From Propionibacteriaceae bacterium (lineage in GTDB: Bacteria; Actinomycetota; Actinomycetes; Propionibacteriales; Propionibacteriaceae), in NCBI GenBank assembly GCA_020438595.1, contig JAGQUI010000042.1:1-11904 (forward strand): a stretch of DNA of 11,904 bases, written 5' to 3'. Shown here one piece after another: positions 1 to 6,189 of this stretch (the first letter of the stretch is position 1; every line of letters starts with the position of its first letter). The notes below the pieces were generated by a model. The model ran no database searches. It was not told the origin of the DNA and saw only the letters and a list, made by a program, of their open reading frames with translations. The translations under genes and the position numbers were made by a program.

Positions 1-549
1 GTCGACGTCCATCACGACGAGGCGGCGACCGCGCCGTCCGATGCCTGCCGGGGAAACCGAGACGTCCACCCCACCCTCGGCCGCGGCCTTCGCGAGGGCC
101 GGACGCAGCACGCCGGCGTCCACCCGCGACACCCACAGCTCGAGGCTGGTCAGCGGGGTGCGGGACAGGCGCCGGGAGCGGTCGATGTTGCCACCCAGTT
201 CCGCGATCACGTTCGTGACGAGCGCGACGTGCCGGGTCAGCAGGGGCTGGCCGAGGACGGTCACGATCGCCCGGTTCCGCCGTGGCGGGTTGTCGCCGAT
301 GCCTTCGGACATCGTGATCGCGAGCCCGAGCCGGGCGCAGGTGCCGGCGAGCCGGTCCTCGAGCCGCGCGAAGCCGTCTGGAGGCAGGCCGAGCAGCAGC
401 CCGATGCTGAGCCGGCCGCGGACCACCGTCTGCTCCAGGTCGAGGATCTCGACGTCGTCGGACGCAATCGCGTCCAGCAGTCGGGTGAGGACGCCCGGGG
501 CATCGTCCCCGGTGATCGTGGCGGCAACTGTGTGCACCGGGTCGGCCAT
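1..549 (-). CDS. serB: Phosphoserine phosphatase, SerB2-like, two ACT domains (3' end outside window)
   Basis: This is the N-terminal 183 residues of a gene that continues past the left edge; I translated it by hand from the minus strand. Residues about 5-80 form one ACT domain (DDAPGVLTRLLDAIASDDVE, then LEQTVVRGRLSIG). Residues about 92-165 form a second one (VTVLGQPLLTRHVALV, then GGNIDRSRRLS). The visible part ends RRLVVMDVD, the beginning of HAD motif I, so D181 would be the nucleophile and D183 the general acid. Two ACT domains before a HAD phosphatase is the layout of mycobacterial SerB2, which performs the last step of L-serine synthesis, phosphoserine to serine, in the cytoplasm. ACT domains in this family bind amino acids and commonly mediate feedback control. 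The ATG at 549 is preceded by a plausible AGGAT ribosome-binding site. The catalytic domain beyond motif I is not in view, so activity cannot be judged. Confidence 0.88.
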   Translation of the reverse strand, partial: MADPVHTVAATITGDDAPGVLTRLLDAIASDDVEILDLEQTVVRGRLSIGLLLGLPPDGFARLEDRLAGTCARLGLAITMSEGIGDNPPRRNRAIVTVLGQPLLTRHVALVTNVIAELGGNIDRSRRLSRTPLTSLELWVSRVDAGVLRPALAKAAAEGGVDVSVSPAGIGRRGRRLVVMDVD

Positions 550-555
550 GGCGCC

Positions 556-560
556 ATCCT
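556..560 (-). promoter_or_regulatory. Ribosome-binding site of serB
   Basis: On the minus strand the sequence reads AGGAT, six bases before the ATG at 549. It supports that ATG as the serB start. Confidence 0.5.
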
Positions 561-979
561 GTCACGGGCGCGCCGAGGTCGTTCGCCCGCTCCCGCGCGA
601 AGAACCCGGCGGGTCTCGGTTTGTCGAGCCTGCTCCGCACTGCGCCTTTCGAAGTATCGTCGCCAACGCTCGATCATGGCCGAATGCAGGATGTTCTCGT
701 GCCGTCGCTGTTGCCACTCGGGCGTCGTTGTGGCCGCGTGAAGCAGGTATTGGGGCAGTTTGCAGGCAACCCGGCCACCCTATGGCCGCGTGAAGCAGCT
801 ATTGCGCGCTCTGAGCCGCTTCATAAGCTGCGTCGAGCGGCCAGAACGCGATCGGCCGCCGGCTCGGCCGCTCATAAGCTGCCTGAAGCGGCCACAACCT
901 CACGATCATGGCGGTGTGCGAGGGCAGCCTTTCGACTGGCCGGCACCCGAGCACGACCTAAATGCCGCGGTTTGCGTGG
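561..979. other. Intergenic stretch between serB and the HNH region
   Basis: About 420 bases without a convincing coding region. Overlapping open frames exist on both strands, but their conceptual products are arginine/proline/alanine-rich with no recognisable motif and change frame freely, as expected of chance ORFs in GC-rich DNA. The clear structure is the repeat cluster at 731-894, annotated separately. A shared GATCATGGC string near 672 and 904 flanks the cluster on both sides. I see no tRNA, riboswitch or strong promoter. Confidence 0.55.
731..894. repeat. Cluster of four ~21-base palindrome-associated repeats
   Basis: Four related copies lie within 164 bases. Two are direct and differ at one position: 731-752 and 783-804, both beginning TGGCCGCGTGAAGCAG. 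Two more lie in inverted orientation, at 823-843 and 874-894, both beginning ATAAGCTGC and ending GCGGCCA. Read on the minus strand they begin TGGCCGC and end GCAGCTTAT, matching the direct copies. The inverted copies sit in potential hairpins: GCCGCT at 815-820 pairs with AGCGGC at 836-841, and GGCCGCT at 866-872 pairs with AGCGGCC at 887-893. The arrangement resembles REP/BIME-type extragenic palindromic elements. No transposase of the REP-associated kind is visible nearby. Function unknown; a chromosome-wide dispersed family is likely but cannot be shown from one window. Confidence 0.6.
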
Positions 980-1195
980 TCAGTTCAAGGGGCCTCGGAG
1001 GTGGCGTCGGAGCGAAGCCACCTCGTCAGCCAGCGCTCCTGCCGGGTACGCCTTCGACTTGCGCGGAAAATGTTCTCGAACAAGTCGCTCGGTTTCGGGG
1101 AGCACGCTGACCAGCCATTGACGGACTTGTTCTGGTGTTTGGAGGCCCTTTGGGACCGAATGCCACACAATGAAGCGCTTCTGCGTCCGGCCCAC
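980..1195 (-). CDS. Small hypothetical protein (71 aa), doubtful
   Basis: A short open frame starting at a GTG codon, with no clear ribosome-binding site. An in-frame TGA lies 24 bases upstream, so the frame cannot extend much. The product looks more protein-like than the ORFs in other frames here: balanced composition, a hydrophobic/aromatic start (KRFIVWHSVPKGLQTPEQV), then a predicted helical stretch (ETERLVREHF) and a basic C-terminus (DEVASLRRHLRGPLN). I do not recognise a family. Codon third positions are less G/C-biased than in the window's well-supported genes. This fits a horizontally acquired gene, a decaying fragment, or chance. It could also be the remnant of a longer gene. Confidence 0.35.
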   Translation of the reverse strand: MGRTQKRFIVWHSVPKGLQTPEQVRQWLVSVLPETERLVREHFPRKSKAYPAGALADEVASLRRHLRGPLN

Positions 1196-1291
1196 CGGCC
1201 CAGGCTGCCCCGGTCGGCCTCAAGGCAGCTACTCAGCCTCTGCCCGCACCGCGCCGTCGCCGCCCTCTTTGTCAAGGCTCCGGGCTGCGCC

Positions 1292-1330
1292 TGTGGATAT
1301 CTGTACGACTTTGAATTCCCTTGTGGATAA
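1292..1330. promoter_or_regulatory. Pair of DnaA-box-like 9-mers
   Basis: TGTGGATAA at 1322-1330 is the exact complement of the classical DnaA box TTATCCACA. TGTGGATAT at 1292-1300 differs from it at one position. The two have the same orientation and are 30 bases apart, roughly three helical turns, in a locally AT-richer intergenic stretch 50-90 bases upstream of the HNH gene. They could be a DnaA-titration or DnaA-regulated promoter site, or simply part of a repeated sequence that travels with this HNH family. No replication-initiation genes are near, so I do not call an origin. Confidence 0.4.
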
Positions 1331-1379
1331 AGGGTTGGCGGCCGGGAAAGTGTCAGAGGCGGTCTCTAGCGTTGGGGTC

Positions 1380-2720
1380 ATGGAGGCAGGGTTCGAACAC
1401 CGGACGGACAGCGAGTTGCTGGCCGTGATCGGCGCCGCCCTGGACGCCCTCACCGACGGCCGGCTCCGACTCCCGTCAGACCGCGAACAACTCGACCTGG
1501 CGCTCGCGTCGCTCCGGCTGGACGCCCGCCTGCACGCCTGGCAAGCCGCACTGCTGGCCGGGATCGAGACCGACGAGGTCGCCTGGCGCGAGCACAAGAC
1601 CTCCACCACCACCTGGCTGGCCGACGCCGGGAACCTGACCCCGCGCGAAGCCCGACGACTCCTCAAAGCCGGCCAAGAGCTCCAGCGCTTCCAGGTCGTC
1701 GGCGAGGTCGCCGCGACCGGGCAGGTGTTGCCAGCCCAGGCCGAAGCGATCACGTCCGTACTGCGTGAACTCCCCGACGACTTCCCCACCCAGACCATCA
1801 CCGAGGCGCAGGAACTCATGGTCGGGTTCGCCGAGACCCACAACAGCGCCGAACTCCGCCGCCTGACCAGCCGGCTGCTCGAAGTCCTCTCCCCCGACAC
1901 CGCCGAAGCACTCGAAGCCGAACGCCTGGAACAGCAACAACGCCGCGCCCAGACCCGCCGCTACCTGGAGTTCACCGGAGACGGCGACGGCTCCGTCCTG
2001 ATCCGCGGCAGCCTCCCCATCGCCCAGGCCGAACCGTTCATCACCATCATCGACGCCTACGCCGAGGCCGAGAAGCGCGCCCTCGACCGGCTCGACCCAC
2101 TCACCGAACAGACCAGCCCCGCCATGCGCCGGGCCGACGCCCTGGTCGCAATGGTCAACCGGCACAACCAGGACGCCCTCGCCCCGAACCTGGCCGGGGA
2201 CCGGCCCCGGATCGTGGTCACTCTGTCCTACGACAAACTGCTCAAACAGTGCCTCGACAACGGCCTGGGCGCCCACCTCACCCGCAACGGCCAGCCCCTG
2301 CCCGCCAGCACCGCGCGGCAACTGCTCTGCGACGCCGACATCCTCCCCATCGTGCTCGGCGGAGACTCCGAGATCCTCGACGTCGGGCGCACCGAACGCC
2401 TCGTCACACCACCCATCCGCGCCGCCCTCGAACAACGCGACGGGGGCTGTGCCTTCCCCGGATGCGACAAACCACCCCAGGCCTGCCACGCCCACCACAT
2501 CATCCCCTGGTGGCTGGGCGGACCCACGGCGCTGCACAACCTCGTCCTGGCCTGCCCACACCACCACGGCATCATCGAACCCAGCCGCAACCCCACCGCC
2601 GACCGCTGGCAGATCCGACTACGCCCCAACGGCCAACCCGAAGTCCTCCCACCCCGGAGAGTCGACCCGACGCAAAGACCCCGACAACACGCCCGATTCC
2701 TCACCCCCGCGAGGAACTGA
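1380..2720 (+). CDS. DUF222 / HNH endonuclease-domain protein (13E12 repeat family)
   Basis: A 446-residue protein. Residues about 10-330 are the mostly helical, charged DUF222 region. Residues about 345-400 are an HNH nuclease domain with a zinc-binding frame: C357 and C362 (CAFPGCDKP), C369, H370/H372/H373 (CHAHHIIPW), N387, C392 and H394-H396 (CPHHH). The histidines and asparagine of the HNH fold are present, so nuclease activity is possible. The C-terminal ~45 residues are a basic, proline-rich tail. These genes occur in many scattered copies in actinobacterial genomes. In Mycobacterium tuberculosis the related REP13E12 copies serve as integration sites for the phiRv1 prophage. Cellular role is not established. 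The open frame extends upstream to 1170, but that part has no domain content. The ATG at 1380 is chosen because family-like sequence starts right after it; a GGGG run at 1374-1377 is the only ribosome-site candidate. The gene converges on trkA with 16 bases between stops and no visible terminator. Confidence 0.87.
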   Translation: MEAGFEHRTDSELLAVIGAALDALTDGRLRLPSDREQLDLALASLRLDARLHAWQAALLAGIETDEVAWREHKTSTTTWLADAGNLTPREARRLLKAGQELQRFQVVGEVAATGQVLPAQAEAITSVLRELPDDFPTQTITEAQELMVGFAETHNSAELRRLTSRLLEVLSPDTAEALEAERLEQQQRRAQTRRYLEFTGDGDGSVLIRGSLPIAQAEPFITIIDAYAEAEKRALDRLDPLTEQTSPAMRRADALVAMVNRHNQDALAPNLAGDRPRIVVTLSYDKLLKQCLDNGLGAHLTRNGQPLPASTARQLLCDADILPIVLGGDSEILDVGRTERLVTPPIRAALEQRDGGCAFPGCDKPPQACHAHHIIPWWLGGPTALHNLVLACPHHHGIIEPSRNPTADRWQIRLRPNGQPEVLPPRRVDPTQRPRQHARFLTPARN

Positions 2721-2736
2721 CGGCGTGCGCGTCCCT

Positions 2737-3411
2737 TCAGGTGAGCCGGCAGAACGCGTCCACGTCCCCCGTCCGGCCGGCCACGATCACCTCGTCGTCG
2801 CGGCGGATCACCGTCGTCGGCGCGGCGAAGATGTAGTCCTCGTTCGCGCGCTTCACGCCGACCACCGTCACGCTGTTCTCGGTGCGGATCCTCGACTCGT
2901 GCAGCGACTTGTCCCAGGTGGACGACGGCGCCTTCGTCCTGGCCATCGCGAAACCGCCCTCGAACTCGAAGTAGTCGAGCATGTAGCCGGACACCGCGCG
3001 GGCCACCCGCCGGCCGGTGCTCGTCTCGGTGTAGACGACGTGGTGGGCGCCGATCCGCTCCAGGATCGAGCCGTGCTCCCGGGTCGCCGCCCGCGCCCAG
3101 ATCTCCTGGACGCCGGCCTCCGCGAGGGCGAGCACCGTCATGATCGACTGTTCGACGTCGCTGAGCGCCACCACAGCCTTGCGAACCTGGCCGACACCGA
3201 TCTGCTCGAGCGCCGTGCGGTCCGTCGGATCCAGCTCGATGACGTGGGTGAAGTCCTCGGCGTAGCGCTCCGCCCGGCCGTGGTCCGGGGTCACTGCGAT
3301 CACGGGCACGTCCATCTCGGTCAGCGTCCGGGCGACCGCCGAACCGAACAGGCCCAGCCCGACCACGAGGATCGTCTCGTCGCTGATCCTGCGACCTCTT
3401 GATCTACCCAA
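2737..3411 (-). CDS. TrkA/KtrA-type potassium uptake regulatory subunit (RCK protein)
   Basis: A 224-residue cytoplasmic protein with the two-domain RCK layout. RCK_N is a Rossmann fold at about residues 13-130, with the nucleotide-binding loop [14 protein letters not shown] (G18, G20, G23) and the family-typical [17 protein letters not shown] segment. RCK_C is at about residues 145-224. Such subunits bind NAD(H) or ATP/ADP and gate the membrane subunit TrkH/KtrB, whose gene lies immediately upstream. The residue ending the second beta strand, usually acidic in NAD-binding Rossmann folds, is threonine here (VIAVTPD), which may alter ligand preference. The start is a TTG at 3411: no ATG or GTG upstream of the glycine loop is in frame, and starting later would destroy the fold. 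A weak GGTGGG lies ahead of it. The gene begins directly where the damaged trkH frame ends, so its first residues may be affected by the same rearrangement. Confidence 0.85.
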   Translation of the reverse strand: MGRSRGRRISDETILVVGLGLFGSAVARTLTEMDVPVIAVTPDHGRAERYAEDFTHVIELDPTDRTALEQIGVGQVRKAVVALSDVEQSIMTVLALAEAGVQEIWARAATREHGSILERIGAHHVVYTETSTGRRVARAVSGYMLDYFEFEGGFAMARTKAPSSTWDKSLHESRIRTENSVTVVGVKRANEDYIFAAPTTVIRRDDEVIVAGRTGDVDAFCRLT

Positions 3412-3413
3412 CA

Positions 3414-4672
3414 GGTGCCCACCCGGCCCAGGTACATCAGGACCAGGAGGATCGACTGCGACCAGGGGCCGAGTTCGGCGGTGATGCCGGTGGACAGCCC
3501 GACCGTCCCGAAGGCGGAGATCGTCTCGAACAGATCCGCTGCAGGCTGAACGGTTCGAGGAAGCCGATCGCGGCGGTCGAGACGCCGATCACGGTCACGC
3601 CGAGCAGGATGACCGTCATCGCCGAGCGCTGCACCGCGGACGCGATGGCGCGGCGCGAGACGACCGCCTGGCTCTCACCCCGCACCTCGGCGACCACCGT
3701 CGCGCTGATGATGCCGATCGTGCCCACCTTCACCCCGCCCGCGGTGCTCACCGAGCCGCCGCCGATGAACATCAGCAGGTACGTGAGACCGACCGTGGGC
3801 TCGCGGACGGCGCCGTAGTCGACACTGTTGAAGCCGACGGTGCGCGGGAACACGCCACCGCCGACGGCCCCGAGGAGCTTGTCCCCGAGCGGGAGCGGGC
3901 CCAGCGTGGCGGGGTTCGTCCACTCGAAGGCGCCGAACAGGAGGATGCCCGCCACGAGCAGGATCAGGGTGCCGTAGATCGTCAGCCTGGCGTGGATGCT
4001 CCAGCGGGCCGTGCTGCGCGTCCGGAACGACCTGCGCAGCTCGCTCAGCACGGGGAACCCGATCCCGCCCACCACGGTCGCGAGGCAGATCGGCAGGATG
4101 ATCATCGGGTCGCCCACGAACCCGATCAGGCTGTCGGAGAACAGCGCGAACCCCGCGTTGTTGAACGCCGAGATCGCGTGGAACCCGCCGTACCAGCTCG
4201 CGGTGCCCCAGTCGCCGGTGCGGCGGACGAAGCCGAGCGTGAGCACGATCGCCGTCACCGCCTCGGCGACCAGCATCACCACCGCGATCCGGACCGGCAG
4301 CCGCCACGTCCTGGCCAGGCTGCGCTGGTGCAGTTCCCGGCTCGCCAGCAGCGAGTAGCGCAGCGGGATCCGTCCGGTGGCGATCCGGGCCAGGAAGCTC
4401 GCGATCGTGACGATGCCGAAGCCGCCCACCTGGATCAGGACCAGGATGACCACCTGGCCGAACGGGCTCCAGAACGACTCGGTGTCGACGACGGCCAGAC
4501 CGGTGATGCAGATCGCGGACGTCGCCGTGAACGCGGCCTCCAGGACGCTCGCCGGCTGCCCGCCCGCCGCCGCGGCGGGCAGCATCAGCAGCCTCGTGCC
4601 GAGCAGGATCGCGGCGAAGTACGCCACGGGGATCACTCGGGCGGGATGACTGAGCCAACGCGCCAGCCGCAC
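3414..4672 (-). pseudogene. TrkH/KtrB-type potassium uptake membrane subunit, frameshifted
   Basis: Reading from the GTG at 4672 gives 378 good residues of a TrkH/KtrB ion-conducting subunit with many hydrophobic segments. Three of the four selectivity-filter loops are in this frame: ICITGL (54-59), NNAGF (171-175) and RTVGFN (277-282). The frame is then lost. After FLEPFSLQ (about 3539-3562) the family-like sequence continues one frame over as [19 protein letters not shown], which contains the fourth filter loop (TVGLS), and runs on to [11 protein letters not shown] near 3414. A single missing base near 3536-3550 explains this. In the unshifted frame the protein would end at 3437 after a meaningless basic tail. 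The roughly 25-30 residues that normally follow GRVG in this family are not visible before trkA. The start lacks a clear ribosome site and an in-frame TAG lies 9 bases upstream of the GTG. Either this is a real pseudogene, leaving trkA without a working partner here, or the sequence has an error. Confidence 0.8.
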
Positions 4673-4716
4673 AGTCAGGTGCTAGGCCAGGACGCTGCCC
4701 GAGAGCAGCCATTGGG

Positions 4717-4771
4717 CCCAGGCTCCTGGTTCGTGGCCCCGCCCGGGCGAGGGGCGCCCGCCTGGCCTGGG
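4717..4771. repeat. Concentric inverted repeat between divergent trkH and MFS genes
   Basis: Outer arms CCCAGGC (4717-4723) and GCCTGGG (4765-4771) enclose inner arms GCCCC (4736-4740) and GGGGC (4751-4755), whose loop contains the palindrome GCCCGGGC (4741-4748). All share nearly the same centre near 4745. The 141-base gap between the divergent starts is where regulators of both genes would bind, so this may be an operator or a structured leader. GC-rich DNA makes such arms common, so chance is a real alternative. Confidence 0.35.
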
Positions 4772-4813
4772 AGCGATTCCAGAACTGTCGGACGCGTGTG
4801 CGAGACTCCTCCG

Positions 4814-6070
4814 GTGCGCGCCTACCGGGAGATCCTGTCGATCCCCGGCGCGCTGAGGTTCAGCGCGGCCGGGCTGCTGGCCCGCTCCGGCGGCGCGATG
4901 ATGGGCCTCGGCATCGTGCTGATGGTGTCCGCGCTGTACGGCAGCTACGGGCTCGCCGGCGCCCTCGTCGCGGCGAACGCGGTCGCCTGGGCGATCGGGA
5001 CGGCCGTGCTGTCGAACCTCGTCGACACCTACGGCCAGCGCCGCGTGATGTACCCGGCCACGATCGCCTCCGCACTGACCCTCGCCGTGCTCGTGGTCCT
5101 CGCCGTGCTGCAGTTGCCGGCCTGGACCCTGTTCGCCCCCGCGATCATCAGCGGGGCCACCGGCGGCTCCCCCGGCGCCCTCGTCCGCGCCCGCTGGAGC
5201 CACGTCACCTCCGACGCCAACCAGCTGCACGCGGCGTTCTCGCTGGAGTCGACCCTCGACGAGGTCACCTTCGTGGTCGGCCCGGTGCTCGCCACCGCGC
5301 TGTCCACCGGCGTGCACCCGGCCGCCGGCCTGGTCGCGCCCGTGATCCTGTCCCTGCTCGGCGCCCAGCTGTTCTACTCCCAGCGCGCCACCGAGCCGCC
5401 GGTCGCGCCCCGGCCCGAGCCGGGCACTCGACGGCCCGCGGCGCTGCGCCGGTTCATCCTGCTCACCCCGGGCGTCGCGGCGATCGTCGTGGTGAACCTG
5501 CTGATCGGCTGCGTCTTCGGGGGCATGGACGTGAGCGTCGTCGCGGCCACCACCGACTGGGGCTTCCGGTCCGCGTCCGGGGCGGTCCTCGCCGTGTTCT
5601 CCGGCGCCTCGGGCGTGGCCGGCCTGCTCTACGGGGCCCGGCACTGGCGCTCCCCACTGCCCGGCCGGTTCGCCACGGGCGTGGTCGCGCTCTTCATCGC
5701 CACCCTGGGGCTCTTCCTGGCCGCCTCCGTGCTCGTCCTCGCCGCGATCGGCGTGCTGGTCGGGCTGACCGTCGCGCCGACCCTGATCAACGGCAACACC
5801 CTGATCGGACGCCTGGTGCTGCGCGAGCGGCTCACCGAGGGCCTGGCCTGGATGGGCACCGGCATCGGCATCGGCGTGGCCGTCGGGTCGAGCATCACGG
5901 GCGGGGTCATCGACACCCACGGCTACCCGGCCGGTTTCGGCGTCGTCACCGGCTTCGCCGCGCTCGCCGCGGCCATCGCGCTCGCCTCGCTGGCGTCCGT
6001 TCGTCGCGCCGAGCGCAGGGTGTCGGCGGCAGACGACCCGGACGGCACCCGCGACACAGTTTTCGAATAA
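4814..6070 (+). CDS. Major facilitator superfamily transporter, substrate unknown
   Basis: A 418-residue inner-membrane protein with about 12 predicted membrane segments, split by a hydrophilic central loop (about residues 189-213, rich in proline and arginine) as in the MFS. The loop between segments 2 and 3 carries a motif A variant, NLVDTYGQRRVM (about 68-79). LDEVTFVVGP (148-157) and LTEGLAW (340-346) are typical of an actinobacterial subgroup usually annotated as MFS transporters or sugar/drug effluxers. The substrate cannot be assigned. Start choice: in-frame GTG codons lie at 4796 and 4814. The second is preferred because the following RAYREILSIPGALRFSAAG matches how this subgroup usually begins; neither has a strong ribosome site. 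It is transcribed away from trkH and separated by 119 bases from the next gene, which has its own ribosome site, so it is probably a separate unit. Confidence 0.85.
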   Translation: MRAYREILSIPGALRFSAAGLLARSGGAMMGLGIVLMVSALYGSYGLAGALVAANAVAWAIGTAVLSNLVDTYGQRRVMYPATIASALTLAVLVVLAVLQLPAWTLFAPAIISGATGGSPGALVRARWSHVTSDANQLHAAFSLESTLDEVTFVVGPVLATALSTGVHPAAGLVAPVILSLLGAQLFYSQRATEPPVAPRPEPGTRRPAALRRFILLTPGVAAIVVVNLLIGCVFGGMDVSVVAATTDWGFRSASGAVLAVFSGASGVAGLLYGARHWRSPLPGRFATGVVALFIATLGLFLAASVLVLAAIGVLVGLTVAPTLINGNTLIGRLVLRERLTEGLAWMGTGIGIGVAVGSSITGGVIDTHGYPAGFGVVTGFAALAAAIALASLASVRRAERRVSAADDPDGTRDTVFE

Positions 6071-6095
6071 CGCGGTTTATGCCCCCGGGGGTGTC

Positions 6096-6111
6096 CATTG
6101 GAGAGACAATG
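6096..6111. promoter_or_regulatory. Short inverted repeat upstream of the oxidoreductase operon
   Basis: CATTG at 6096-6100 and CAATG at 6107-6111 form a perfect 5-base inverted repeat with a 6-base spacer, 79 bases before the oxidoreductase start. A perfect 10-base palindrome, CCCCCGGGGG, lies just before it at 6082-6091. Either could be an operator for the downstream operon. I could not place a convincing sigma-factor promoter; TAGCCT at 6151 fits an actinobacterial -10 pattern but lacks a matching -35. Confidence 0.25.
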
Positions 6112-6175
6112 CCCTCGTCCGGGTCGTAAGCAATCCTGCGCATTGGCGGGTAGCCTCGGCTGCGGAAACCGACTC

Positions 6176-6184
6176 AAGGAAGAG
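6176..6184 (+). promoter_or_regulatory. Ribosome-binding site of the 2-oxoacid oxidoreductase gene
   Basis: AAGGAAGAG lies 5 bases before the ATG at 6190, with the GGA core 9 bases from it. It is the strongest Shine-Dalgarno sequence in the window and fixes the start of the large gene. Confidence 0.7.
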
Positions 6185-6189
6185 CGCGC

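Noticed and set aside
731..894. CRISPR array
   Set aside because: The copies are in both orientations, unevenly spaced and imperfect, and no cas genes are present.
1170..1379. N-terminal extension of the HNH protein by 70 residues
   Set aside because: The extension has no domain content and crosses the DnaA-box-like sites and the minus-strand small ORF. The ATG at 1380 matches where family-like sequence begins.
1261..1380. Sigma-70-like promoter for the HNH gene (TTGTCA at 1269-1274)
   Set aside because: The -35 hexamer is good, but no acceptable -10 hexamer lies 16-18 bases downstream.
1476..2567. A 363-codon minus-strand frame opposite the HNH gene
   Set aside because: Glycine/valine/glutamate-rich shadow with no motif; the opposite strand encodes a complete DUF222-HNH protein.
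3992..4813. Upstream extension of the MFS reading frame through the trkH antisense region
   Set aside because: The extra ~270 residues are arginine/aspartate/histidine-rich antisense of trkH. Family-like sequence begins only at about 4814.
4682..5920. A 412-codon minus-strand frame opposite the MFS gene
   Set aside because: Composition is extreme (glycine, aspartate, arginine, histidine repeats) and typical of antisense reading of GC-rich membrane-protein genes.
6082..6091. CCCCCGGGGG as a transcription terminator of the MFS gene
   Set aside because: It is a perfect palindrome without a loop and has no T-rich tail, so it cannot act as an ordinary intrinsic terminator.
5946..6143. A 65-codon minus-strand ORF in the MFS-oxidoreductase gap
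   Set aside because: The first 25 residues look protein-like, but the rest is an arginine-rich antisense of the MFS 3' end. There is no family match and no need for a gene there.
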